DNA from: Aminobacter aganoensis
GTDB lineage: Bacteria; Pseudomonadota; Alphaproteobacteria; Rhizobiales; Rhizobiaceae
Direction: 5' to 3'
Length of the DNA stretch: 64,000 bases
NCBI RefSeq assembly: GCF_014206975.1
Contig: NZ_JACHOU010000003.1
Location: forward strand, 434,001 to 498,000
The position numbers and the translations under genes were made by a program. Positions 1 through 8,253 of the stretch are shown piece after piece. Numbering within the stretch: the stretch's first letter is position 1; the number at the start of each line of letters is the position of its first letter. The notes under the pieces are model-generated. The model was not told the DNA's origin, searched no databases, and saw only the letters and a list, made by a program, of their open reading frames with translations.

Positions 1-10
1 TGTTTTCCAT
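1..10 (-). CDS. yidC: YidC membrane insertase, first three codons only
   Basis: Just after the rnpA stop, on the same strand, an ATG at position 10 begins Met-Glu-Asn and runs off the window. Alphaproteobacterial YidC proteins commonly begin Met-Glu-Asn-Asn, and yidC normally follows rnpA in the rpmH-rnpA-yidC cluster. YidC inserts and folds inner-membrane proteins with or without SecYEG. The call rests on gene order plus three residues, so it is an inference; the neighbouring upstream sequence would settle it. Confidence 0.55.
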
Positions 11-19
11 CGAAAGCCC

Positions 20-388
20 TTATCGCGTTCCGCGAATGCGCCGAGAGAGTTCGGCCGTGATCTGGCCGAACGGGGCGGTGAGCACATCTTCGCGCCCGAC
101 GATCACATAGTCTTTGCCGGCGGCCATGTCACCTGCGGCATGTGTACGAACGGCTTCGCGAATGCGCCGTTTGACACGATTGCGGACAACCGCGTTGCCG
201 ACCTTCTTGGTGACGGTATAGCCGACCCGCGGCCCGGCCGTGTCGTCGCGATCCAGGACCTCGACGAGAAAAAACCGCCCGCGCCGCTTGTCACCGCGGC
301 GGACGGCCAGAAACTGTTTTCTTTTCAGAAGCCGTTCGGGGCCGCGTCCATGCGGAGCAGACCCCTCTGGCTTGCCGTCAGCGGGCAA
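20..388 (-). CDS. rnpA: Ribonuclease P protein component
   Basis: Protein subunit of RNase P, which binds the catalytic RNA and helps trim 5' leaders from pre-tRNAs. The basic core [14 protein letters not shown] and the signature region [19 protein letters not shown] are clear. The open frame extends up to an ATG at 484, but that would place about 80 bases inside rpmH in another frame. A TTG at 388 gives a 122-residue protein, the usual family length, starting just downstream of the rpmH stop at 405, so it is preferred. A start at 484 (154 residues) cannot be excluded, since long rpmH-overlapping rnpA starts exist in some bacteria. It is probably cotranscribed with rpmH and yidC. Confidence 0.9.
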   Translation of the reverse strand: MPADGKPEGSAPHGRGPERLLKRKQFLAVRRGDKRRGRFFLVEVLDRDDTAGPRVGYTVTKKVGNAVVRNRVKRRIREAVRTHAAGDMAAGKDYVIVGREDVLTAPFGQITAELSRRIRGTR

Positions 389-404
389 GGTTCCCGCCCA
401 CGGC

Positions 405-539
405 TTAGGCGGAGAGCCGCTTGCGGCCGCGGTTGCGGCGGGCGGCGACGACGCCACGACCACCCTTGGTGGCCATGCGGGCACGGAAACCGTGACGGCG
501 CTTACGGACGAGTTTGGACGGCTGATAGGTACGCTTCAT
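405..539 (-). CDS. rpmH: 50S ribosomal protein L34
   Basis: Forty-four residue, extremely basic protein starting [18 protein letters not shown] and ending RKRLSA, the canonical L34 sequence. L34 is a small component of the large ribosomal subunit that packs against 23S rRNA. It is first in the rpmH-rnpA-yidC transcription unit and has a strong promoter-like sequence about 120 bases upstream. It overlaps the long version of rnpA but not the preferred version. Confidence 0.98.
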   Translation of the reverse strand: MKRTYQPSKLVRKRRHGFRARMATKGGRGVVAARRNRGRKRLSA

Positions 540-901
540 TTGTTTTAATACCGCGGGGTGCGGCCCTTCTTGATTCTGTCACTGTGTAACAGGAGCTTGG
601 CTCGGCTTGCCTCGACGCGATCAAAAACCGCGCCGGAAGCGGGTCCCGAGCGTGTGCGGGCTTATAGAAAGAAGGTGTCCCGAAGTCAATCCGCCGGTGC
701 CGTTGCCACCACCGGTTGCCGTCACCCCGTCGGGGGCCGCCAGATGGCCCGCCCACGCCGCGGTTACAGACTGTCTTTTGCACTGCGGAATTTGCAACTG
801 CGCTGCAATAGCCTATCTTTGCCGGAAAGGGATGCAAGGCGTATCGCGCCCTCAGTGGCCGAGCCCCACGCTCCCAGGGTGGACTTGCAGCAAAGACCAG
901 C
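540..901. other. Divergent intergenic region between rpmH and the sensor kinase
   Basis: No convincing coding frame on either strand. It holds the leader and promoter of the rpmH operon on the minus strand (annotated separately) and the upstream region of the kinase on the plus strand. The kinase start at 902 has no strong Shine-Dalgarno sequence. Confidence 0.6.
661..689 (-). promoter_or_regulatory. Sigma-70-type promoter of rpmH-rnpA
   Basis: On the minus strand TTGACT (684-689) is followed after exactly 17 bases by TATAAG (661-666), close to the housekeeping consensus. It points at rpmH and would give a leader of roughly 115 bases. Ribosomal protein operons are usually strongly expressed, which fits so good a match in high-GC DNA. 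Confidence 0.7.
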
Positions 902-2392
902 ATGACTGAAGCAGCCGATACCGGCGCCTATGCCGGAAAACCAGCGGACCGTTCGGTTCCGCTTTCGCGCGGCCTCTCGTCCAAGCTGCTGCTCTTGACA
1001 ATTGCCTTCGTGCTCTTTGCCGAAGTCCTGTTCTTCCTGCCTTCGATCGCCTCCTACCGCCTGCGCTGGCTCGAGGAGCGTCTGGCGACCGCCGCTGCGG
1101 TTGCGGCCATCCTGGTCCAGGGCGATCCCACGTCATTGTCACGTGCCGCCCAGAACGACGTGCTGATGGCGATCGGCGCCAAGGCGATCGCGGTGCGCGA
1201 CGGCGGCGTCTCCAGGCTCTTGGTGGTCACCGACATGCCGCCCCAGGTCGACGAGCATATCGACATCACCAAGGAGGACGTGCTGAGCTCGATGCCGGCG
1301 GCGATCGACACCTTGCTGTTTGGCGGCAACCGTATGCTGCGCGTGTTCGGAACCGTCGGCGAGAGCCAGAAGGAATTCGAGCTCGTCATCCCTGACTATC
1401 GGCTGCATCGCGCCATGCTGGCCAATGCGCGCTACATCGTCTTCGTCTCGCTTTTGATTTCGCTGTGTACGGCAGCCCTGGTCTACGCCGCCATCGACCG
1501 CATCATGATCGGCCCGATCCGCGCCATGACGCGCTCGATGCTGACCTTTTCCGATGCGCCCGACAGCCCGGCCGGCGTCATTGTACCCACCGGGGCGCGC
1601 GGCGACGAAATCGGCGTCGCCGAACGCGAGCTGGCGGCGATGCAGCAGCACCTGCAGAAGATGCTGAACGAACAGAAACACCTTGCCGACCTCGGCCTGG
1701 CGGTGTCGAAGATCAACCATGACATGCGCAACATCCTGGCCTCGGCACAACTGATGTCCGATCGATTGCGGCAGGTGAAGGATCCGGCGGTCCAGGCCTT
1801 TGCGCCGAAGCTGCTGCGCACTCTCGACCGCGCCGTCGCCTATTCCGAGAATGTGCTGTCCTATGGCCGCGCCCAGGAGCTGCCCCCGGCGCGCCGCCGC
1901 CTGCGGCTCAGCCAGCTGGTCGACGACGTCCATGGCCTGCTCGGCCTCGAGCCCGACTCGGGCATCGAGTTCTTCAACGCGGTCGACACCGACTTCGAGA
2001 TCGACGCCGACCCCGACCAGCTGTTCCGGGTGCTGACCAACCTCTGCCGCAATGCCGTCCAGGCCATGGCCGGCGTGGCCGACAGCGCCATCGTCAATCG
2101 CCTGACCGTCTATGCCGAGCGCGAGGGCAGTGTCAGCCGCATCCTCGTCGCCGACACCGGCCCCGGCCTGCCGCAGAAGGCACGCGAAAACCTCTTTGCC
2201 GCCTTCCGCGGCTCGGCGAGAAGCGGCGGCACCGGGCTCGGCCTCGCCATTGCCTACGAGCTGGTGCGCGCGCATGGCGGCTCGCTCGAGCTGGTCGAGA
2301 GCAATGGCGGCCGCACCGTCTTTGCCGTCACCATCCCCGACCAGCCGGTCCGCCTCGACGAGGCGCGCAACGGTTTGCGCCGGCCGGCCTGA
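902..2392 (+). CDS. Membrane sensor histidine kinase (orphan)
   Basis: A 496-residue kinase. A transmembrane segment near residues 28-50 is followed by a periplasmic region of about 125 residues, a second transmembrane segment near 178-199, then a HAMP-like linker. The phospho-acceptor is His273 in the H-box INHDMRN. The ATPase domain shows the N-box (Asn384 in LCRNAVQAM), the G1 box DTGPGLP near 418-424 and the G2 box GGTGLGLA near 442-449. No response regulator gene lies nearby, so it probably signals to a regulator encoded elsewhere. The periplasmic ligand cannot be read from sequence. It is transcribed away from rpmH and ends just before the repeat carrying tRNA-Arg. Confidence 0.9.
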   Translation: MTEAADTGAYAGKPADRSVPLSRGLSSKLLLLTIAFVLFAEVLFFLPSIASYRLRWLEERLATAAAVAAILVQGDPTSLSRAAQNDVLMAIGAKAIAVRDGGVSRLLVVTDMPPQVDEHIDITKEDVLSSMPAAIDTLLFGGNRMLRVFGTVGESQKEFELVIPDYRLHRAMLANARYIVFVSLLISLCTAALVYAAIDRIMIGPIRAMTRSMLTFSDAPDSPAGVIVPTGARGDEIGVAERELAAMQQHLQKMLNEQKHLADLGLAVSKINHDMRNILASAQLMSDRLRQVKDPAVQAFAPKLLRTLDRAVAYSENVLSYGRAQELPPARRRLRLSQLVDDVHGLLGLEPDSGIEFFNAVDTDFEIDADPDQLFRVLTNLCRNAVQAMAGVADSAIVNRLTVYAEREGSVSRILVADTGPGLPQKARENLFAAFRGSARSGGTGLGLAIAYELVRAHGGSLELVESNGGRTVFAVTIPDQPVRLDEARNGLRRPA

Positions 2393-2394
2393 TG

Positions 2395-2581
2395 CCAAAA
2401 AACTTTGCCGGCAGCGGCTTGCATTTCGTCATGCCAGCCTTTAGGTAGCGCCAATCGCTGCGGTCGATAGACCGGAGCGTCCCGGCCATCCAATGGCCCG
2501 TTGCGCGCCCGTAGCTCAGCTGGATAGAGCACCAGACTACGAATCTGGGGGTCAGAGGTTCGAATCCTTTCGGGCGCGCCA
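2395..2581 (+). repeat. Direct repeat copy 1 (tRNA-Arg plus upstream DNA)
   Basis: About 110 bases upstream of the first tRNA-Arg are strongly similar to the DNA before the second tRNA-Arg copy at 11704-11895. Shared blocks include TTAGGTAGCGCC, TCGCTGCGGTCGAT and AGCGTCCCGGCCAT, and the tRNA itself is identical. Similarity begins right after the kinase stop codon. This points to a segmental duplication rather than independent tRNA genes. Confidence 0.75.
2505..2581 (+). tRNA. tRNA-Arg (anticodon ACG), copy 1
   Basis: A 77-base tRNA with encoded CCA. The acceptor stem GCGCCCG pairs with CGGGCGC. The anticodon stem-loop CAGA-CTACGAA-TCTG gives anticodon ACG, normally edited to ICG and reading CGU, CGC and CGA. 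The T-arm carries GGTTCGAATCC. It is identical to the copy at 11819-11895. The opposite strand encodes a spurious open frame. Confidence 0.98.
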
Positions 2582-2971
2582 AATACTGCCGATTTCCTTC
2601 CACAGTACGCCATGACCGCCGAGACCTGGCCCGCGCAAAGAACGGAAGCGCCATCGTGTCTCGAAACCTGGCGTTCTGAAAGCAGCTAGCCGATGGCGTC
2701 GAGCGCCAACAGTGCCGCATGCCGGACTGTCATGGTCAGCAAGCTCGGCGAGGGCGTCGGCAATAACTGGGAAGCGGCACCCAGGCGGCAGCTCATGGCA
2801 GCCGTCTTCCCTTTCGGAAAACAGCGCCTTTCATGCGCCGGGCGAGCGGCGTCGCAGCGACCGACGGATCAAGCCGCCGCAGGATGCGCCCGGCGGCACC
2901 CCACTCATGGCAGCTGCTGAACTCCGGTTGAGATCGAAGGGTGCTCCCCCTGGATGGCCCTGCGGGACGCC
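2582..2971. other. Non-coding stretch downstream of tRNA-Arg copy 1
   Basis: About 390 bases between the tRNA and the TetR gene stop. The short frames here have no recognisable protein features or good ribosome sites. No integrase, transposase or inverted repeat was seen. It could be the scar of an old integration or a degraded gene, but nothing in it proves that. Confidence 0.5.
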
Positions 2972-3562
2972 TTACAGCTCGATGCTGGGTATCAGCAAGC
3001 AGATGTGGCGCCAGCAGATCCTGCGCGCCCGTTCCAGGTCCTCTTCGATATATTCGCCTGCGTTCTGCCAGAAGAAGCCGTCGATCAGTGCTGCGATGCC
3101 ATCGACGATGTCATCGACCTGGTCGGGTGGAACCAGTCGCTTGACCGCATACCGGATGTTGGAGACGAAGCGGGAGCCTGTCAGGCGGTAGAGATGCCTG
3201 ATGCGCGGCTCGGTCTGCGCTGCGATCATGAACTGCATCCAGGTCACGGCGCGCTTGGGCACGCCGAGATGCTGTGGCGCGAAGGAGCCGTCGACGATGG
3301 CCTTCAACCGTTGCGCCGGCGACGGGTTGGTGGGCGCGAGCTTGAGTATATCCTGACGAAACAGGTTCGACAGATTGCGCATGGCCAAGGCCATGAGTTC
3401 TTCCTTGCTGCCGAAATAGTGGTTGACCAGTCCGGCCGACATGCCGGCGCGCCGGGCGATCATCGCCATGGTGGCGCCGGGCATGCCCTGCTCGCCGACG
3501 ACGGCGATCGCGGCGTCGACCAGCTCGTCGCGGCGCATCGCCTTGATGGATCGTTTCGCCAT
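2972..3562 (-). CDS. TetR family regulator, BetI-like
   Basis: A 196-residue repressor. The N-terminal helix-turn-helix (GATMAMIARRAGMSAGLVNHYF, residues about 29-50) closely resembles that of the choline-responsive repressor BetI. The ATG at 3562 is preferred because AGAAGG lies 8 bases upstream; a longer frame to 3805 would run through the divergent gene. It is divergent from the hydrolase and ABC operon, and the shared intergenic DNA carries a BetI-box-like palindrome, so it probably represses that operon and itself. The neighbours are not betaine synthesis genes, so the effector is unknown: choline, betaine, or the ligand imported by the transporter. Confidence 0.87.
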   Translation of the reverse strand: MAKRSIKAMRRDELVDAAIAVVGEQGMPGATMAMIARRAGMSAGLVNHYFGSKEELMALAMRNLSNLFRQDILKLAPTNPSPAQRLKAIVDGSFAPQHLGVPKRAVTWMQFMIAAQTEPRIRHLYRLTGSRFVSNIRYAVKRLVPPDQVDDIVDGIAALIDGFFWQNAGEYIEEDLERARRICWRHICLLIPSIEL

Positions 3563-3584
3563 TGCAAAGCCTTCTCTTTTGTAT

Positions 3585-3622
3585 ATTGATTGGTCATTCA
3601 ATATATCATATTGTCGTTCAAT
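3585..3622. promoter_or_regulatory. BetI-box-like operator, two adjacent sites
   Basis: Positions 3585-3602 form the imperfect dyad ATTGATTGGTCATTCAAT. The related half-site pair ATTGTCGTTCAAT follows at 3610-3622. Both lie between the divergent BetI-like regulator and the hydrolase gene, 17 bases before the hydrolase start. The resemblance to the known BetI operator (TTGATTGG and GTTCAAT halves) is from memory. Binding is inferred. Confidence 0.6.
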
Positions 3623-3638
3623 CCAAGCCGGAGTTCCT

Positions 3639-5660
3639 ATGCCCAGCGTCGTCATTTCCGGGGTCAGAACAGTCGAAACCCACTGGATTCCGCTTGCCGA
3701 CGGCCGCAGGCTGGCGGCCCGCCTGTTCCTGCCGGAAGACGAACACACTCCCGTCCCGGTGATCCTCGAATACATACCGTATCGCCGCCGCGACGGCACG
3801 CGCACCGGTGACGACGAAATGCATCTTTTCTTCGCCGGCCATGGCTATGCCTGCGCCCGCGTCGACATTTCCGGCAGCGGTGATTCAGATGGCTTGCTCG
3901 ACGACGAATATGTCGAGCGCGAGCAGGATGACGGACTGGAGATCCTGGCGCATCTCTGCGCGCAGCCCTGGTGCACCGGCGTTGCCGGCATGATCGGTAT
4001 CAGTTGGGGCGGCTTCAGCGGCCTGCAGGTCGCCGCGCGCCGTCCGCCGCAGCTGAAGGCGGTCATCACGGCGTGTTCGACCGACGACCGCTATGCCTGC
4101 GACGCGCATTACAATGGCGGCCTGCTCATCAACGATAATTTCGGCTGGGGCGGAGCTTTGTTCAGCTATTCGGCGCTGCCGCCGGACCCGGCCGTCGTCG
4201 GCGAGGATCGCTGGCGCGACATGTGGAAAAACCGGCTCGCCGACCACAAGAACCATGCCGCGGAATGGCTGAAGCACCAGCGCCGCGATGCATTCTGGAA
4301 GCAGGGCTCGGTCTGCGAGGACTTCTCCGCGATCGAGTGCGCGGTGCTGGCGGTCGGTGGCTATCTCGACGGATATACGCAGACCATTTTCAATCTGGTC
4401 GAGAACCTCGATGCGCCGGCCAAGGGGCTTTGCGGTCCCTGGGGCCACAAGGAGCCCAACGCCGGCGTGCCGGGCCCGGCCATCGGTTATCTGCAGGAAT
4501 GCATCCGCTGGTTCGACCACTGGCTGAAGGGCATCGACAATGGCGCCGACAGCGACCCGGACATGCGCCTCTATCTGATGGATTACGCCAGGCCGCATTC
4601 GCATATCGAGGTCCGGCCGGGCCGCTGGCTGGGTTTCCCGCAATGGCCGGCCAGGCAGATCGGCGCCAAAGTATACTGGCTGAACGGTGACGGCAGTCTC
4701 GGCGAAACGCAAGGCGCGGGCGGGACAACGCTCGCCATTTCCTCGCCGCTCGCCACCGGCGTCCAGGCGCAGGAATGGTGCCCCTACGGCCAAGGCCGCA
4801 TTTCGGCCGAAGGCGCGCGCGACCAGCGTGCCGACGATGGCGGTTCGTTGTGCTTCGACAGCGCGGCGATGGATGCCGACCTGCCGCTTGCCGGCATCTC
4901 GAAAATCAGGCTGCGTGTTGCATCGGACAAGCCGCAGGCGCAGCTCTGCATCAGGCTGAACGACGTCGCCCCCGATGGCACGTCCACCTTCATCACCTTT
5001 GCGCTGCTCAATCTGGCGCATCGCCACAGCCACGAGTTCCCGACGCCTTTGACGCCGGGCCAGTTCGAGGACGTCGAGCTCGACTTCAAGCCGGTGGCGC
5101 AGATCATCCCCGCCGGACATCGGCTGCGGGTGGCGATTTCCTCGTCCTATTGGCCGATGGCCTGGCCGTCGCCAGAGCGCACCATGCTGACCTTCGATCC
5201 GAAGGGTTGCCGGCTCGAGCTCGCTGTCCTTGCCAGCGAGGACGGCCTGGCGCCGGTGGCCTTCGAGGAGGCGCTGTGGGCCGAGCCCGGTCCGGTGACA
5301 GTCAAGGAGCCGGCGCGCCAGCTGCGCTCGCTGACGACCGACCTGCCGACAGAACGCACAGAGCTGACGGCGATGTCCGACGACGGCCGCTTCGTCCTCG
5401 AGGACATCGGCACCGAGATCACCTCCTGGCGCCGCAAGATCTATGGGATCACCGACAACGACCCGGCGAGTTGTGTGACGCAGGTCACCTGCCATGAGGA
5501 GCTGACGCGTCCGGATTGGAACGCACGCCTCGATTGCGAAATCACCATCAGCTGCGACCGCGACAATTTCTACGCCCGTGGCTGGGTCAAGGCCTATGAG
5601 CGGGGCACGATCTTCGCTGAACGCATCTACGACGAGGTTATTCCACGCGACTGCATGTAA
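3639..5660 (+). CDS. CocE/NonD family alpha/beta hydrolase (X-Pro dipeptidyl-peptidase-like)
   Basis: A 673-residue serine hydrolase. The N-terminal alpha/beta hydrolase domain has nucleophile Ser122 in the elbow GISWGG and a likely catalytic His in GPWGHKEPN. The C-terminal half is a beta-rich jelly-roll typical of the X-Pro dipeptidyl peptidase/CocE family, with sequences such as VEVRPGRWL and AGHRLRVAISSSYWP. Members cleave Xaa-Pro peptides, cocaine-type esters or beta-lactam amides, so the substrate is open. There is no signal peptide, so it is probably cytoplasmic. The start at 3639 follows GGAG. It heads an operon with a peptide-type ABC importer, suggesting that it processes the imported ligand. 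Confidence 0.87.
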   Translation: MPSVVISGVRTVETHWIPLADGRRLAARLFLPEDEHTPVPVILEYIPYRRRDGTRTGDDEMHLFFAGHGYACARVDISGSGDSDGLLDDEYVEREQDDGLEILAHLCAQPWCTGVAGMIGISWGGFSGLQVAARRPPQLKAVITACSTDDRYACDAHYNGGLLINDNFGWGGALFSYSALPPDPAVVGEDRWRDMWKNRLADHKNHAAEWLKHQRRDAFWKQGSVCEDFSAIECAVLAVGGYLDGYTQTIFNLVENLDAPAKGLCGPWGHKEPNAGVPGPAIGYLQECIRWFDHWLKGIDNGADSDPDMRLYLMDYARPHSHIEVRPGRWLGFPQWPARQIGAKVYWLNGDGSLGETQGAGGTTLAISSPLATGVQAQEWCPYGQGRISAEGARDQRADDGGSLCFDSAAMDADLPLAGISKIRLRVASDKPQAQLCIRLNDVAPDGTSTFITFALLNLAHRHSHEFPTPLTPGQFEDVELDFKPVAQIIPAGHRLRVAISSSYWPMAWPSPERTMLTFDPKGCRLELAVLASEDGLAPVAFEEALWAEPGPVTVKEPARQLRSLTTDLPTERTELTAMSDDGRFVLEDIGTEITSWRRKIYGITDNDPASCVTQVTCHEELTRPDWNARLDCEITISCDRDNFYARGWVKAYERGTIFAERIYDEVIPRDCM

Positions 5661-5678
5661 ATAACAAGAGGGGGGAAA

Positions 5679-7220
5679 ATGCGCATGAAACTCGACCGCA
5701 GAACGTTCCTGGCCGGCTCGTCGGCCCTGGCGATCCTGCCCTTCGCCCGCCACGCGCGGGCGGCCGGCAGGACCAACCCCATCATCGCGCTCGACGCCGA
5801 TATCGGCAATCTCGATCCCGGCAACCGCGTCGGCACCACCGAAGGCAACATCATCCGCTCGGTCTGCCAGACGCTGGTGCGGTTCGAACCTGGCAAGACA
5901 AGCTGGACCAACGACGCGGCCAAGGAGATCAAGCAGGTATCCGACACCGAGTTCGAGTTCGAGCTCAACCCCGGCCAGATGTTCACCGGCGGTTTCGGCG
6001 AGATGACCGCGGACGACGTCAAATATTCGTTCGACCGCTACATCAACGGCGACAGCAATGGCAAGAAGCTTGCTTATGCCGACGACATGGAGGCGCTCAA
6101 ATCCGTCGAGGTCACCGGAAAATACACCGGCAAGCTGATCCTCAAGCATCCTTCGGCAGCGCTCTGGCTGATCGGCATCTGCGACGCGTCGGGTGCAATC
6201 CTGTCCAGGAAGGCCGTCGAACAGCTGGGCGACAAGATCGCCACCACGCTGATCGGCTCCGGACCGATGGTTCTCAAGGAGTGGCGCCCGAAGGAGCAGT
6301 TCGTGCTCGCCGCCAACGCCGACTACAAGGGTCCGTACAAGGCGCATTTCCAGGAGATCACCGGCAAGATCATCCCCGAGCACAAGACATCTTTCCTGTC
6401 CTACCAGGCCAAGGAGCTCGATTTCACGGCTTTCGATGCCGACCAGCTCGACACCGCCAAGGGCTTGCCGGACACCAGCGTGATCGACCGTCCCGGCATC
6501 GACTACACCTGGATCGGTATCAATGTGCAAAAAGGCGATCTCGCTGACCCTAGGGTACGCCAGGCGATCCGCTGGGCGATCGATGTCGATGCCATCATCC
6601 AGGGCGCCTATTCCGGCGCCACCTCGCGCGCCAGGACGCTGCTCGCCCCCGGCCTGCTTGGCAACTGGGCCGATGCGCCGCTCTACACGAGGGATCTCGC
6701 CAAGGCGCAGGCGCTGCTCGCCGAGAGCGGCAAGACGGATCTGACCTTCACCTTTACCTGCCTCAACGACGCGACCTCGCTTGCGGTGGCGCAGATCGCG
6801 CAGGCGAACCTGGCCGAAGTTGGCATCGCGCTTACCATCAACGCGATGGATTCCGGCGCTTACTGGGCGCTCGGCGCCGACAATGCCAGCAAGGATCTCG
6901 AACTGACGCTCATCCCCTACACGTCCAAGTTCGACCCGAGCTTCCAGACGCAATGGTTTCTCGCCAGTCAGATCGGCCTGTGGAACTGGCAGGGCTGGAA
7001 CAGCCCGGAATTCGACAAGCTCCACCAGGAGGGGCTGGAGACGCTGGATAAGGCCAAGCGCGAGGCGATCTATATCAGCATGCAGAAGCTGCTCGATGAA
7101 TCGGCCTCCTGCATCTGGATCACGCATGGCCGCAACTTCTTCGTCAACACGGCCTGGCTGAAGCCGATGTTCCTGCCCAGTGGCAAGGATTGGCAGTTCG
7201 AATTTTTTGACAAAGCCTGA
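5679..7220 (+). CDS. ABC transporter substrate-binding protein, peptide/nickel type (SBP_bac_5)
   Basis: A 513-residue periplasmic binding protein with a Tat-type leader: DRRTFLAGSSA followed by a hydrophobic stretch and cleavage near ARHARA. Family hallmarks include the early DADIGNLDPGNRV segment, the region ADDVKYSFDRY and the later DPRVRQAIRWAID. It follows the hydrolase by 18 bases with a strong AGGGGGG ribosome site. It delivers ligand to the permeases encoded next. Ligand class (di/oligopeptide, opine or other) cannot be fixed from sequence. Confidence 0.93.
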   Translation: MRMKLDRRTFLAGSSALAILPFARHARAAGRTNPIIALDADIGNLDPGNRVGTTEGNIIRSVCQTLVRFEPGKTSWTNDAAKEIKQVSDTEFEFELNPGQMFTGGFGEMTADDVKYSFDRYINGDSNGKKLAYADDMEALKSVEVTGKYTGKLILKHPSAALWLIGICDASGAILSRKAVEQLGDKIATTLIGSGPMVLKEWRPKEQFVLAANADYKGPYKAHFQEITGKIIPEHKTSFLSYQAKELDFTAFDADQLDTAKGLPDTSVIDRPGIDYTWIGINVQKGDLADPRVRQAIRWAIDVDAIIQGAYSGATSRARTLLAPGLLGNWADAPLYTRDLAKAQALLAESGKTDLTFTFTCLNDATSLAVAQIAQANLAEVGIALTINAMDSGAYWALGADNASKDLELTLIPYTSKFDPSFQTQWFLASQIGLWNWQGWNSPEFDKLHQEGLETLDKAKREAIYISMQKLLDESASCIWITHGRNFFVNTAWLKPMFLPSGKDWQFEFFDKA

Positions 7221-7287
7221 GATCGATCGGTGGACCTGGGAGGGGTGACCGGATGATGAGATGTGGCGGATCGGGGGGAAAGCGTTC

Positions 7288-8253
7288 ATGAGCAGATCGC
7301 AACGGACCGCCGCTTTCATCGCGGGCCGTCTGGCGTCGGTGGTACTGACCATCGCCGGCGCCACGCTGCTCCTGTTCCTGATGGTGCGCCTGGTGCCGGG
7401 AGACTTCACCTCGGTGATGCTCGGCCCACGAGCGACGCCGGAGCTGCGTGCCCAGATAACCCATGATATGGGCCTCGACCGCAGCATGCTCGAACAGCTC
7501 TGGCTGTTCACCAGCCGCGCTGCGACCGGCGATTTTGGCGAGGATGTCGTCTCGCACCGGCCGATTCTGGATATCGTGCTTGATGTCATCCCCAACACGC
7601 TTGCACTGGCCTTCAGCGCCCTTGCGCTGGCACTGGTGGTCGGCATTCCGATCGGCGTCATCGCGGCGCTGAGGCCGGGTTCGTGGCTCGACAATGGCCT
7701 GGCGTTGCTGTCGATCTCCTTGATCACCACACCGACGCTGGTGGTGTCGGTGATCCTGTTCCTCATCTTCGCCATCGGCCTGCACTGGCTGCCGGTGGCG
7801 GGCGCGGGCGACCCGGGCGATCTTGTGGACCGCTTGCGGCATCTGATCCTGCCCAGCGTGGCGCTGGCGCTCGGCTGGGTCGGCTACATCTCGCGGCTGG
7901 TCCGCGCCGCCCTGCTCGACACGCTTGCCGAACTGCATGTGCGCACGCTGCGCGCCTATGGCGTTTCGGAGTACCGCATCGTCGGGCTGTACGCGCTGAA
8001 GCTTGCGCTGGTGCCTGTCGTGTCGATCCTCGGCATCGGCCTTGGTGATCTCATCGGCAGTTCGGTGGTCGTCGAGATCATCTTCGCCCGGCCGGGCATC
8101 GGCAGCCTGATCTTCAATTCGATCGCGCAACGCAACTTTCCCGTCGTGCAAGCCTGCGTGGTGTTCATCGTTGCCTTTTACATCGTCGCCAATCTCGTGG
8201 TCGACATGATCAACGCGCTGCTTGATCCTCGTATTGCGGCAGGGCGCGGATGA
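7288..8253 (+). CDS. Peptide-type ABC transporter permease (DppB-like)
   Basis: A 321-residue inner-membrane protein with about six transmembrane segments and the N-terminal hydrophobic LTIAGATLLLFLMVRLVPGD typical of DppB/OppB. The EAA-like cytoplasmic loop is near HVRTLRAYGVSEYRIVG. The ATG at 7288 follows GGGGGGAA and gives the usual N terminus; an upstream ATG at 7261 is possible. It overlaps the next permease by ATGA, indicating translational coupling. Confidence 0.92.
   Translation: MSRSQRTAAFIAGRLASVVLTIAGATLLLFLMVRLVPGDFTSVMLGPRATPELRAQITHDMGLDRSMLEQLWLFTSRAATGDFGEDVVSHRPILDIVLDVIPNTLALAFSALALALVVGIPIGVIAALRPGSWLDNGLALLSISLITTPTLVVSVILFLIFAIGLHWLPVAGAGDPGDLVDRLRHLILPSVALALGWVGYISRLVRAALLDTLAELHVRTLRAYGVSEYRIVGLYALKLALVPVVSILGIGLGDLIGSSVVVEIIFARPGIGSLIFNSIAQRNFPVVQACVVFIVAFYIVANLVVDMINALLDPRIAAGRG

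Noticed and set aside
2254-2720. Minus-strand frames antisense to tRNA-Arg copy 1 (containing phrases like RPKGFEPLTPRFVVW and RIRTSDPQIRSL), repeated at 11514-11903
   Set aside because: These are the well-known spurious translations of the tRNA complementary strand; they have no independent start signals and appear at both tRNA copies for that reason only.
3885-7775. A 1296-residue open frame on the minus strand across the hydrolase, binding protein and permease genes
   Set aside because: It is antisense to three clear genes. Its His/Gln/Asp/Arg-rich composition without domains is typical of GC-driven antisense frames.
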